A stretch of DNA of 64,000 nucleotides from the NCBI GenBank assembly GCA_018873245.2, contig JAEMBT020000008.1, positions 10,701,172 to 10,765,171 on the forward strand. Reading direction: 5' to 3'. Of the stretch, positions 1 through 14,600 are shown piece after piece. The position numbers and the translations under genes are program-made. The notes under the pieces are model-generated. The model was not told where the DNA came from, made no database searches, and was given only the letters and a program-made list of their open reading frames with translations. The stretch comes from Archegozetes longisetosus (Eukaryota > Arthropoda > Arachnida > Sarcoptiformes > Trhypochthoniidae). Numbering within the stretch: position 1 is the stretch's first letter; each line of letters opens with the position of its first letter.

Positions 1-268
1 AATAATTAATATACAAATGTATGCAAATCTTTGTCTTCATTCTATACTTCGATTCCTAAGGATTTAGATTTGTATTCAAGGCTTAGTAGTGGAAGAAAAT
101 GCAAATAATGAGAACAGAGCTCATTTTTTTGTTTCTAGTCAAGCATTAAATGAGTTAAAGGTATGTTGAGTTAGAGGTTGTTAGTATCAATGGCAGAAAA
201 TGTCATTTGATAGAGATTTGAGGAATTGTAGCAAATAATAAGGATATCATATATGGGCGTTCAACATT

Positions 269-292
269 TCTCTCTCTCTCTCTCTCTCTCTC
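269..292. repeat. (TC)n microsatellite
   Basis: About 12 uninterrupted TC units. Confidence 0.95.
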
Positions 293-3200
293 TTCATCCA
301 CTCTATCACATCTTTATCAAAAATTGTATTGTGTGCACACGTTCTCCAGTCTAATTTTCCGATAGAGTAAATTATATCTCGGCTCACACCAGATGGGCAA
401 CACTTACAGTCAAATTTACTTACTATTACTTCAAATTTTATTTACGGAACAATCTATTTTTTAGGTTCTGGTTTTCTCCTATTGAATTAATCAAATTTTT
501 GAAAGAAAATAATTAAAGAAAATGGTTTTTTAATCTAGACATTGATTGATACTTTGAATAAAACTTGACACCATAGTTATAGAAAATATAATAAATCGAA
601 ACTGAAGATTTTTGAAGTGAACTTTTTCAGATATTTTTCTAGTCCATCGAAGCGCTGAAAGAGCTATTGAATTTATGAGAAGAAAATAATCTGACATAAC
701 TATAAAAATTAATCGAATTAGTAATGTTCTGCGAAACAATAAAAAAGCTTTTATCCTTAATATTACACTAGAATGTGTTGCACCTGTCTATACATCAAAT
801 ATTTTATAAAGATCCGAGTGTTTCTAGCTATAGAGCCATCACATCAGCAAATAATAAGAGCTATAATTTCACAATTGAGCCTCAATATAATGATCAGAAA
901 CTACTAAAGATGACGATGAAAAAAGTTACAGAGCGTTAGGAAAGGCCTATGAGCTATAGTTATGAGATTGATTCTCACAATGTTTCCCAGAGTCTGATGC
1001 ACCAGGAGGGGTTAACTCCAGAAAATACAAAACCAAACCATCCAATGGAAATCAAATCCACCGGGTTTATCAAACAATTTTTCTCGTGAATTCAAAATGA
1101 ATTCATAGTTATACTTGCTTATCTATCGCTTTCTTAACAGAATACAAATTAAGTCTTCAATTATGGTTTTTATATACTGTTATCTAATTATTTTTCTACC
1201 AATAAGTAGTCTGAAATCAATTTTTCTATTTTGAAAAAATTCCATAAATGAAATATATTTGCTGACAATTTTACTCAAGTTAGAGAGAAAGAGCTGATTT
1301 TTTTTCAAAGTCTTGAGAAATGGACTACGTCGACCCTTGGGAAGCAGTTCTTCCTTACATATATATATATATGAGGGCCTAAACTTGATGGAAGTTAAAA
1401 TTGGTGCCATCAAAATATAAATGATGATGAAATGAAATAAATACCAGAACATAGGGTAGTACTAGTTGTTGTAATATCCATCAATTTTAGTACTACTCCT
1501 TTCTCAAGAGGAGATCAGGAAAAATCTTATATATCTATAAGTTTTTATATATAATAAAAATACCACTTATGGACCTTTAAAAGTAATATTTAATCTCAAC
1601 CAAACACATTTAATGTTCCAAAAACTTCTTTTTTCTATTACGATGCTTTTATTGTTATAGTTTTCTCATCTCTTTTTCTTACTTGTTATTTATTTTATTT
1701 TTAAATTTTAGTCCAAAAGATTACTTTTGCCAACATTACATCAGGAATTACTTAAAAGAATTGTGATGGAATGTGATCGTAGAAACATGAGAATTGCTCG
1801 CTTCAAATAGTTATCCTCAAATCAATTGTGAGTACCTGTAATTCTCATGCCCGAAAAAAGAGATTTTTTCAGTTCTGTCAAAGGTTTAGGAATTTGTTGT
1901 TAAGTTGGAATCAAATTCTGTATTTCATTGAATATCTTCATTAATTATATGAAACCTTTCAGTCAAAACTTCACCCAAGTTTAGAATGTGGTGAAAAATT
2001 TAATTAATAAAATTTCTGTGAAATAACCCAATAATAGTGTGAAAAATAAGAGTAATGAGTGAGATGTCAGTTTTGTTGTGAATGATTGATGTTTGCAATT
2101 GAAATTTTTGTTAAAAATTTTTTCAATTTAGTTTTCTAAGTCTTATTTTGGTGAATAAAAAGCATAGAAATCTGACAGATTTGTCACTGTTTATTGCATT
2201 GAATTTATCGATCTAAACTTCTAAAAGAATTTAGAGGTCTTTAAAGATAGCAATTTACAGGTAGAAAAATGCAATTTTGGCAAATTAAGGGTACTGTTGA
2301 ATAAGTAATTAGCTATTATCCAGTTTTGTGACTAATTAAAAAGATTTTTCCACAGTAGCAAATGGCTAAATTTTATGAATCAAGAGATTAAATAATTAAA
2401 CCAATAAAATATTGAATACAAAGGTTTAATGAGAAGACTTTTTGGTAAAAGTTAACTAAAAGCAAATGAAGTTTGTCGTAAATAATAGATAGAAAGTCGA
2501 GAACAGTATTTCCACGCATTCTAATGATTCTGTAGTAATGTTTGTATGCAATGAATGCCTCAACCCATTGTTGGGCATTCAATACACAACTAGTAAACTC
2601 TTCTAATGAAAAGCGCTTTATATTTGTCTGATCTCTGGCTATAATTTGTATGCAAATCATTATTAATGAAAAAGCAGTAAATGAATGAATAAAGCGAATT
2701 GAAAAATATTTCGCTATGAATTGATTTGAATAGTTGTTTCAGGATTTGAAAAGTAAACTTTTCGAGAAATAAATAACAAATTTTCAAACTATATGAATAA
2801 TAAGTTTTGAAAAGCTCTTTATTGTTATGTTTTATATGCAAATTACGTCTAAGCTTATAATTCATGATTATATTGCGAAAAACGAATAATAAATATAAAT
2901 CAGAGCCTTAACTAAAGGGATATAGAGTCTTGGAAAAGTGTAATAAAAAAGCTTAAATTTTATACAAAATTTATGCTACATTTTCCATAAAACTAGGAGA
3001 CAATAACAGCAAATAATATAAAATTCTGAACGACTGCTCTCATTCTACTGCTTAAAACTTGATGTTTTACTTTTGTCCCATCTAAATGTTTTTTAGTGTT
3101 CATTTTAAGTCACAAAACGATCATTACATCGCATCACTAGAGATTCATTAGTATCTGTTCACTAGCAGTACAGACCATCATCACTAATGAATTAAGTTGT

Positions 3201-6020
3201 CTTTCATTCGCATCCTTTTCCCTAATCGTATCACATTTCTATCTATATCACTCTTTGCTCTCCATGTCTTATTGTTTCTACTACCAAAACAACTCTTGCT
3301 ATATTTAATGCTCATTTCTTTTCACTTTAATAATGAATAGAAGGCATAAAAAATTTATTAGCAAAAAATATATATATAATTGCTCTATATTTGAAACTTT
3401 TATCTAAAATACGTTATCTTTTCTTTTTTACTCTTCTCTACTTTTTCCTAACAAGTTATTTGTGATTAAAATGCGTTAATGTTTAGAGAGTTTACGACAA
3501 AAACCAAAAACATAGGATCTGTTAATGTAATAAAAGCTAAATAGCAATTAGAGTGCCATTAAGTTTGAAAGCGATTTTCTTTTTCTTTTCACTCCATTCA
3601 ACATTTCAATACTTAATACATTTCTTATCTATCACTTTCTTAATGGAATTTTGATTCAGTTTATAATTAAGATTCATTGTATGCTTGAGTCTTGTTATTT
3701 TTCATCAAAGGATTTCGTGTAAATGTACTTTTGTGCTGATATTTCTCTCTAAGTTTGAAGTTATAGTAAACTTCAAAACTTAATAATCCGTGATAGTAAC
3801 AAGGAGAGTTGTCATGAGATGCTTTCCATTAGACCATAGTATCGAAGATACTAAGGATAGCTATAGGATACTCACTACAGTAATCAAAGCAAATTAAAAA
3901 TCAAATTCAGCAAAGTCTGACGCTTATCACAGGAATGTAGACATAGCAACAGCCTTTTACTTGTTACTACAGCAAATTATTTGGTTCTCAGCAGTACAAA
4001 CAGAAAAATTGTGTTAGTTTAACGAAGCCTTAAAGCATACTTTCTTACAAAATACAGTAATTTACTACCTTCAAACACAGCACACAACGCGTTTTACAGT
4101 AAAGCCCCGAAAAAGATAACAAGCATATTTATAAATCTTATACGTTTAGTTCAATTTCGTAACAAATGGCATATAAATGTATATAAATGAGCTTTTACAA
4201 AAATGTTCAAGCTATATTTCGCAAAAAATTAATATTCCAATCCCATAATAATTATTTTCTGGTAATTATTATTATATCCAAAATAGTAGTAGTCCTCAAA
4301 GTCTTTAGAGGCTTCAACTATACTAATTAGTGTGCGAAACAATTTCCTAAAAAAACTTTGAATGACATGAAAAAAAATTTTTACTGCAAAGCATAGCATG
4401 TCATAGAAGGTATTTAATGATAAAATTTTGCTGAACATAAACTAAACTAATTTGATAAAAAGCAAAATAATTGATGTTTAAAACTTTGTTTTGTTTATGT
4501 AAGTCTCAAGAGTTTAGGAATCTTATAATTATTATTTAATCGATAGAGTCGCGAGATAGTCTTATATACTGTTTCTTTTGCTATAATTTTTAGACCAAAT
4601 ATTTTGCCAGACAAGGGATTGGATACTGAAGTCTGTGTAATTTAATTAAAGTTCTCAATTGAAACTTGCAAGACCACTTCAGGTGCTTTAGGTCTTTAGC
4701 TAATTTTCTCTTATAATTTGTGCTAAGAGAATCTAATTTTGATTAACTGCAAGAATATTTGTAAAATGATTCTTATCTTTAGACAAGATATGCTACAAAA
4801 TTAGTATAACACAGAAATAAAATAGTTTAGAAACCTGAAAATTTTGATCTTTATCAAATCTTGAAGAGGAAAGCATCTGAATTAAAATTAAAATTAGTGT
4901 TTGCTATGAAAATAATTTTTAGAAGTATTACTCTGGCATTAAAATAGCCATTTGTTCAACTATTCATACTAATAATCAAATTTTAATGAACTCATTCTAT
5001 TGCATGAAGCGATAAATTATTTATTACTGGATTTGTAAACCGTTTTGTTTCAACCCGAAAAAATAATTTCCTATTGAATACAATTGCAGCTAATATTAAT
5101 GACTCATTAATCCATTCATTATTATTTTTGATGTGATCGGGATTGGGAAAAGCCTTCATACACAAAAATATCCTTAAGAAAATTTATTATTAAACTTCTC
5201 AATAGTTTTTCAGTATTAGCAGCTTTGGTTCTCAGAGAAAATTAGTTTTAAGCAATTTTTAAAAGTAATTTTCAAACAGGGCTCAAAACTGCTAAACAAT
5301 GTTTTCTAAAGTTGAGCAAAACTTTCTCTTCTATTTGAGTTGATTAATAGCTGAACGCGTTTAAGGCGATGATTAATGAAAGGCTTGTGACTTGAATAGC
5401 ATTACTTTACATATCACACCAATCATGACTCGTTAAGAGTAAAACCAAACGCTTTTCGATAAATAAATTTCGATTTAAATTTAGCAGAAATACTAATGCT
5501 TCTGAGAATTCATTTATAAGAGTTCCATTAAATTTCTTTTTAATCAAAATTCTATCCAAAAACAGCTTAAACTCTATTTTTTACTCTTAATCTTAGGTCA
5601 GCGTTGCCGTAAAAATAGAGGACTAGCTCTTGATTTAATATTGAAATTTTGTGTTGGAGTAGAAAATAATTTGCAGGAAAAACTTTCTTTTTTAATAATA
5701 AACTCTATAAACGAAATTCGTTATACGTTAAGTGAAATATGAAAAGCAATTTTTTGCAATCTTATATAAGCAAAAATCTATGAAAAATTGATCGATTCAA
5801 AGAGATTTCACTGAATTTTCAGTAGAAAAAAGCTTTATTTTACATCATTATCGCCAGAATCTCTTATTTGCATTCTCTAAAACCTATTTTTGGATTCTAT
5901 GCTTTATCTTGTTATTTAAAATGAACACTCTTTTAATACTTATAATTCTATGCAAATAAAAAATTAAATTACGATTTAGTTCCCTATGTGAAAAAATATA
6001 AGATTTTTTCCTACTTTACT

Positions 6021-6021
<1 letters not shown>

Positions 6022-6073
<52 letters not shown>
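6022..6073. repeat. (CT)n microsatellite, ~52 bp
   Basis: About 26 uninterrupted CT units. It is one of three CT tracts of almost the same length (52-53 bp) in the first 34 kb. Confidence 0.97.
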
Positions 6074-6079
<6 letters not shown>

Positions 6080-7251
6080 AACATAGTTTGAAAGCTTTGC
6101 ATTCGGAATAGAGTTTAATAATTGAGTTATACTATAGACGAGAAATTGCTTCACTCGATAACTTTCTTTTATGCTAAATAAGTAGTGTTTGTATTGCTTT
6201 CCATGAATATTAAAACGATTGAACAGTTAGGTTATATGCACTCATCAAACAATATCTTTTGATATAATATTTATAACATTTTTATCTAGAAAGATATGAA
6301 TTTCTATCGACTTCTAGTCAAAAAATAAACTTATTTTTTTGGGGAATTAATTCAAATAAATTACTTTTTCATACTTTTATCAAATTTAGAAATAGAGAGA
6401 AATCAAAGTTTTCAAAGAATTCTCAGAGGAAGAAAAAAGTTTTCCTTTTCAATGCAATAGAGTTGTGATGAATGCGTGAATTTTAAAGAAGAAATATAAG
6501 CAGACAATGAATGAAGTGATCTCTGAAGAGGAGAAATATTGGATTTGAGCGCTTTTATTGATTGCTTGACTTTCTTATCAAATCTCACTTAATAAAACTT
6601 ATTATCAATGATTGATTGCTATCGTTATTCTCGAGTCGCAAATAAATATAACTTTAATTTAATCTGTTTTTAACCGCTATCTACTGTAATAAGAGTTGAT
6701 TGAAGTTTAAGTTTATATTAGTATAAAGTTATTGATTGATTTCAGTTCTTAAGTAAATACTTCAATATATTAAGTGCTCTTCACTGAAAACTGTTTCAAT
6801 TATGCAAAACATGAGCAAATACGAGAAACATATAGTCATTATTCCTGTTCGCATATTATTACTTCTATACAAATATTTTTGTAACTTTTCATAACTATAG
6901 TAATGAAGAGAAACATTTCTAAGCAAACAAAGTGAACTATTGTTTCCTATTAATAAAGTTGAAAATACAGTTAAATCTCATTACAAACCAAAATACTTCT
7001 AAAAAGAAGAAACAATTGAATGCAAACTAGAGAGATAAATTGCAGTTAAAAATAGAACAAGTTTTCAATTAGTTCTTAGAGCACCAGAAAATTGTTATTC
7101 AAAACAAAATCGAGTCAATGATTAAATTTAATTGAATTTTTCTTCAAGTTGATAAGCATTGTGGACGGGAAACCAGTACCAAATTGGATGATGTCAATGA
7201 CATAATTCTTATGCTTATTTTGATGCCTTTTTATTTTCATTTCGCTAGAAG

Positions 7252-7256
<5 letters not shown>

Positions 7257-7309
<53 letters not shown>
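7257..7309. repeat. (TC)n microsatellite, ~53 bp
   Basis: About 26 uninterrupted TC units. The minus-strand open frame crossing it (Arg-Glu repeats) is a translation of the repeat and not a gene. Confidence 0.97.
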
Positions 7310-7311
<2 letters not shown>

Positions 7312-9200
7312 TCAACCAACTGTTATTCCTGTGTTTTGACAAGAAATAGTAAAGTTACTTACGATAGTTGACTTTCGCAGAATATAAACTCAAATTTCAC
7401 TTTTAGTTAGAGTTAATCCTGCTCCTTATCCTAAGAGCTAGTTTTTAGATTGCTTTTAATGGACATAATAAGAAAGCTTTTCCTATCTGACATACTTATA
7501 CAGTGCTCTTAAAAAACCTGAAATACAAATCCTCGTTACATAAAAATATTTTACTAGAAGATCAAAATAAAGATATACAAATTGTTCGTATTTCATATTC
7601 AATATTTTTATACCAAGACTGATATCAATTGTATGAATACTTAACTATATTGGGATTTATGACTAAAACCTTAGTTTCTTTAAAATATTTTACTTTCAAA
7701 TGAAATGAAGAAAAGTTTTTATTTGATATTCTCCAAAACAAATAACAGAATGAATGAATGAATGAATGAATTGTAGATTTTATCCCTATAGAAATTACAG
7801 AAGCAAAGCTCATAAGACAAAAATGAATAAAATGTTTAACACAATGAGATAGAAGTTTCAAAGAACTAGCGATCAAATGCCAGGAGAGACTCTTTTCGAT
7901 TAATTTTTCGGTGAGGCGTCCAATTTCATCATTATTCCCATAAGAATATTATCTTTTGTTTGTTCTCCAAATTTTTTCATCAAATTCTATGGAAAATAAG
8001 TCTCACTCAACTAGTAATGCGTAACTTAATAGCAGTTGATCTAGACTTATAAATTAAAAATCAGGCTTTCGTTTGGGCACAGACTGAAATTGAAATTTTT
8101 ACCATCTACATATGTATTATATATATTATGTTCAGTTTGTACTCGAAATTTGTTCTCTTGGATTTTCTCTAAGCAAAACTGAAATAATATTGGGTTTTAT
8201 GGTAAATAACAAACGTATTCTTTTTTGTGTGTCCAACGCAAGCGAAACATCAATATTTACAATTGCAACTCTTTCTTTCACTCTTTTTTTCCTTTGTATG
8301 CGTTTTGCTTTCAGCAAATTTATTAAGAAACAGAGAACTAGGAGTATCGAATATAAATTGCATTATTGAGAAAGAGTCTTATTTAGGTTTTTATTCAATT
8401 TCTTCTGCAATTTAATACTTCATATTATAATAACACGACACGACTGATCATTTGGAAAATAAGAGTGTTCCACATTGAAATAGCAAAATGTCAGGAGTTA
8501 TGTCAAAAATTCTATCTTTATTCTCCAACGGCTTTTTGACCACTGTGTCAAAAAATCTCAGTTTTCACATCAAATGTCATGGATTTCCAAGATTATTTTG
8601 CTGAAGTACAGAAGTTTGTTGAACTTTTAGATTTTTCCTATGAGCATAAACTACAACGAAAGCAGTTTCTCTTCCATAAAAAAAGTATTTTTCAACCTTT
8701 CATTGGTTCTGTCTCTGAGTGACAGCATTTTTGTTAATTATGAGGATTAAAATCAATCAGTTCTAAGTAAGGATAAAATTCATGTATATCTGTGTAATCA
8801 GTAGTGAATTAAGGAAATTGAAGATCGCAATGATTTAAGCAATGAATTAATCAGTTAATGTTCAGTCAGTTAATGATCGAGAGATAAATATATACCGTTT
8901 GGTTAGATAGCGATGAACTCGCTTTAATAGTTGTTTTCTCTAGCCTTCAAACTTGGCTTTACTTCTAGATAAAAATCTTAGATTTAGGGATAGTTCAGAC
9001 TTTATTTGTCGTTTAGGTTAAAGGCTATTTCCATTCTAAAGCGAATGATTAGAATTTTGAGATCTACTTGTGATATACTCTCACTCAGTCTCAATATATT
9101 TAAATATATTCTCCTTAATATTCCTATCAAATAAAAGTTTTATCCTCAAGCAAGCATTCGACTAACCTCTTACTAGTCATGATCTTGTTTTACGAAAAAG

Positions 9201-9223
9201 ATAATAATAATAATAATAATAAT
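9201..9223. repeat. (ATA)n microsatellite
   Basis: Seven to eight ATA units without interruption. Confidence 0.9.
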
Positions 9224-11652
9224 TTCAGGTGAGGGATTTATTTAGCGAAAATAGTTATCTATATAGAAGAAAAAATTTGCTCTAAGAATTGTGTAAAAAT
9301 ATAAGTTTGATTAGCAAATAGTATTAGAATAAAGATGTTTACACAATGTATAGATTTTTCTAATCTTAAAAGGCTTGTGTTTAGAAAATTTGACGCAAAA
9401 CTTTTTCGATAAGCAACTCTGTTTTCTTTATAGGATCTATTATGTATAAGATTGACTTTATTATAGTTACGACAATCTATAACTCCACGAATATTGTATA
9501 AGAATGTAATTTTAGCCCCGAAATTGTGTCCTCAAAAATGGTTAGCTATAATAAGACTCGACTGTATAAAATGTAATCCAAGCACAAATGCTCTGAATCA
9601 GCAATAGTTTGAGAATAACATATAATGCATTCTAAGTTGACATTCGCTTTGAATAAATTTAATTCAGCATTTGTTTTGCTGTCCATTTTGTTAAGCATTC
9701 GATGCCTTAACTGTAAATTTTTGAGACAAGAATAAAGTTCATGAGTGAACGAATAGGGGAAAAGTTTACGATGCCTTTTCAAATTGATCCCTTCATTAAA
9801 TATGTCTCGCCTTTTCTGGTCATCAACTCATCGATTAGTGATAATTATATTGATTTTATATTTTTATTATAGGATTTACTGTTGAACACAGTCCCGATTT
9901 ATTGATTTATTGAATAGTCATTTAGTGTAACTTTTTTAACCATCGATTCAAACACTTTAGGATTTTGAATATTCTTTACTAACTTTTGGTTTTTGGAAAC
10001 GATCTCACATTAGGGTCGACTTGAGATAAATTGATTTGGTGTCAATTTCAAAAAGTGTAATCAAACAGTATTATTGAACTTGCTTTGAGTTTCTCACTTA
10101 ATATCTCAAATAAATGAGCTCAAAATTTTCTCAAGTAATCGCAAATCAATTACTAGTTGAAAGATAAAAACTGTAACGTATAGTGGAACTGTAACATATA
10201 TGCTCATATAGTTCAAAAAATTGATTTAACACAAAATATAATTAAATTTAGTATTAATTAAGAATTAGATAATAAATTGGTCTGATCTTAAAACAATGTT
10301 GAAGCAATTATATAAACGAATGTGATTCTTGAAAGAATTACTGTTAATTAATAGTGAGCTGAAAAGTGTTAACCTAATTAATTGACAGACACTCCAAGGC
10401 ATGTATTTTCTCAAAAAGTCTGAATTGATCTTCCAGAAAGGATCGCATTCGTGTCTACATGGCGTGCTATAAACCAAATGCTGAGGAACTATCCAAACCT
10501 TTTTATAAAAATACAATTACTCTTAAACCGGCTCTTGATTAAAACCGGAAGTTTATTAGTTTGGCTCAAAAATCGGTTCTCTCAATACATAGACAGAAAA
10601 GGATGATTTATCTTTTCGATAGTTAAGAACTCATTCTCGAAAATATTCTGAACATATAAAAGTATTAAAGTATTAGATATCAAACTATTCTGGATTTAGT
10701 TTCATATGAGAAGAAAAACATGTTATCGCAGGCAAAAAAATGATAGTTTACTTACTTTTCATTGAGAAAGGAGACCAAACTCGGGGCGAACAGAGAAAAA
10801 TATGTGATATTTTTCGATATAGATTTAGATTAAATAAACTACACTTTAATGACTACATGAACAAAAAGATAAGATAAACTTTGGACTTATATTTCTTCTA
10901 ATAAACTATATTTGTTTGATTTGAGATATGATTGAAACTGCTTCTTAGTTCTCGCGACTAATTCAGGATTGACTTTTCTGTTCTCTTTCTCGCTCTCTCT
11001 CTATTCCAATCCTTAACTATTGTTATTATCGTTTTCATGTATTTCTCTGTTGTCTGTTGAGAGACTGGTCGCACATATGAGAGAGTGTTGTGAAAGAGCA
11101 AAAAAGAAGTGAATCCAGAAGTGTTTCGATCCAATTCTCTGGGCTTTAAGAGGAGAAAAATGGGCTTTTGGTTCATGCGTAGAAAACTTGAATCTTTATT
11201 CGGATGATAACATTGACTACATTTTTAGGTTTTGTGCTACTATTTTGTAGATGTAGGCGAATGTGTCGCTTGTAATCTCTCTATAGAACAGACAATACTC
11301 TCTATAACTAGTTATTAAGTCGCATATTAAGCACAATATTCTCCAAGTTACACAACTACTAATGAATATCTTGTCATTCATAGCAGGAGTGCTTTGAAAA
11401 TAATTATTTGTTAAAGAATTTATTTAACTATACTCTCAATTAACCTAAAATTCAAGGAATTTGTAATAAGAATTTCTAGTATTCTAAATATTCAGCTGAA
11501 TATTCAATAAGTTATTGCCGAAAATCGTGAAAATTCTTAAAATATTTTATTATAACGAATACTAAGCAGCAGGAATCTTTTACTTAAAAATCAACAAAAC
11601 TATTGATTTGTTAATCTTTTGTTTGATTGAGTTAACCTAAAAAAGCGATTGG

Positions 11653-11655
<3 letters not shown>

Positions 11656-11694
<39 letters not shown>
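11656..11694. repeat. (GA)n microsatellite, ~39 bp
   Basis: Uninterrupted GA run, the same repeat class as the CT tracts on the opposite strand. Confidence 0.97.
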
Positions 11695-11696
<2 letters not shown>

Positions 11697-14600
11697 GATT
11701 ATCCGAATTCTTATTATTCTAAATAGAATATATAGAAATGAGGTTTAGCCTGAATGAAGAAAAAGTAAAAGGAGTTCTTCGCCTACAAATGAATAGTATA
11801 GTTACTGACTCTGTATAACAATTTTAACAATCATTGCTTTTGAGAGAGAATAGAGTAGAGTTCAAGAGTATGAAAGGAGAAGATGATATATGCGTTCAAA
11901 TGAGTCCACATTTTCTTGTTATACTTTACTTGTTATTGTAAATCACTTGAGATTAGCACCACTTTATGTGAATACTAAATGAAATGAGAATTCATTATCG
12001 ACTATAATAAATTTTAGTATACATGATTTCTATAAAGGATTCATAACCAACAAATGCAATACATTTTTAATTATGCGCTCTTTCGAGACCTCACTTATAA
12101 AATATATACTGAATAAGGAATTCTTGCTCTAATCAGAATTTATTATTGCTATTATTTTTTATCCTCTTTAAAAATATGTTTCCAAAAGTCATCATAATAT
12201 GTTTGAACTTATTTTTTCGGTAGGAAGTAATACATTTTTTCACTCTAGACTAATATAGAAACTTTGTCATAGCATAGGAAAAAGTAAATCAAAAATCATT
12301 ATTTTCTTGTCACCAAATCTCAGCACAGAGTGGGACTGTTTATTGTGAATATTATGTATGAAAGTATGATGTTTTCACTGGTTACAATTTACAAGATAAT
12401 TATGAAAAACAAATATTTTCTAACAATAAATTATACGAATATTCACTTCACTTATATTGAGTGATCAGTTTCACAACTATAACAAATAATATATGATGCA
12501 TTTTGTGACTTCTTATTACACACTATCATCAAACAGATTATCTCTTTGATTGCAAAACACGATCATTAATATAAATGTCAGAATCTATGCTCACATGATC
12601 CGAGAGGATGTAGTTTTTAGTGCATGAATGACCAGTTCAGCTCATAGAGAGACTTATCTTTCAAAGTATTATCTTTTGTGTTAAAAGCCTTATAATTAGT
12701 TCAAAAGCTCCTATTTGACCTTAAGCTCCAGTTTTATCTTTCAAAACAAAGCGTTTTAGTTAATTTTCATCAAAATAAACACTGAATTTGAAGTGTAGCT
12801 TCAATAATATTTCTATTACTAATATAGTTATTAATAAGAGTATGGAAACAGATCAGATGATGAGCTAAGAAGTACTTGAGTTAAGAATGAGCTTCAGCTT
12901 TAGAGATGCTAGTCATTTCATTAATTGCAGTCTATATTTATCTGATGCATTCTGCAATTTATACCATTAGATGCATAACGAATTCGATATATAATGCATT
13001 AAATTAAAGATCGAATGTATAGTAGATGTAGTGAGATGGTAATTATGCTGCACATTTTCGTTTACTATTACTTAGCATTAAGATATTAAGTATATTTTGT
13101 TTCGCTTATATAAGTATCAAATTCTATGATTCTGCTCAAACTAATCCACATTAAGATCAAATCAATTTGACATGAAAGTCTCGTTAATGATGGAAAATGA
13201 AAATTTATAATAAATCAACTCTTTCTGCTTATCTTCAAATTTAATTTCTTAGAACTTAAGTGAAACTTGTGGATCAATAAGAAAAGTAAGCATTACTTAC
13301 ATACAAATGGCATCAAATTTGGTTTAAGTTTATGAGAAACTTTCATAAAAGCATTTAATCAAAATTGAGAAACTTTTGTGATCGCAAAACTTGCAAAAGC
13401 TAAAACTAATATTATTGATAATACAGGTATTGATTTTCAATTAACTTTCAACATATAGTATCGAAATGTAAGTCACAAAAATTTAATTTGCAATTCAATG
13501 ACAGATATATACTCTTTTTGATTCCTATTCTCCTCTTCTCCAGCCTTTGCTATTCGTTGACTACATTATAATTCAAAGTATTGTATAAGTGATTCTCATT
13601 TCTCTCTTTCTCTCAATCTATTTCTATTCTCTTATATTTTTTCCCTTCAAGAGTACAATCATTCAGACTCGATGGCAAATGCATGCTCTCAATTGTGAAT
13701 GGGATTGTCATTCATGTAGAAATACAATGAATGAAGATCTTAATAGTTGAATATTGAGTATTCGGTACCAAAAAATTGTATTCAATTTTCCAGTCATCAT
13801 AACCAAAAAGTATGAATGCATACATTCCTATTTTGTTGTTCAACAATATTTCAATACTTATTAATTATTACAGAATATTCTGTAGTAAAAAAATTTTTAT
13901 ATTTAATGGAACTGAATTTTTTCTTTCCCCAAAAAATGTTCATATAGTCTGATAGTTTTTCTCTTCTTTTTCCTATTTCTTTCTTATGTTTGGATTAAAT
14001 TAAGTTTAGATACTGTTTGCTTTTGATTTATAATCCTATAACTAGTTAACGTATTATTTCGGGCAAAACAAAATCTAATTATAAGGAATTTATGTAAAGA
14101 ATTAATCCCATAATTCATCTCAATTTTTTCTGGTAATTCAATAAAATAGAATTAATGCTAATTTATTTGATATCAAGTAAGAGAAGCAAAAAAGTTAGGT
14201 TGCGAGTTAAAAATTGTTGAAATAAGTCCTTCTTTTCTATTTAATGGATAACTGAAAACACATTATGTGGATAGGAATTGAAAGCCTATTGCGTTTGACA
14301 TTGGTTTGAAAATTATCAATACTCATGAGTAATGATAAATCTAGCTGTAAGTCAAGCTTTTGTATAAGAGTTCACAAGAGCTTTAACTCTCCAACTTATA
14401 GATGACTTTTGATTCAACAGAATATTCTGTGACTAGAAAATTTATAATTGATAATTTCTTATATGAGAATGTTTCTCCTGATCTTTTTCCAAATTCAGCC
14501 AAACTATAATCTGATTACTAGAACTTTAATTACTTATGAAATATTCTGAGAGAGAATTCATATGACTTTAAGTCATAATTATTTCATATCCAAAAGCAAA

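Noticed and set aside
4098-4125. TACAGTAAAGCCCCG resembling a mariner end
   Set aside because: No inverted partner within several kilobases.
7115-7342. Minus-strand open frame with an Arg-Glu run
   Set aside because: It is a translation of the (TC)n microsatellite; the flanking parts have no domain.
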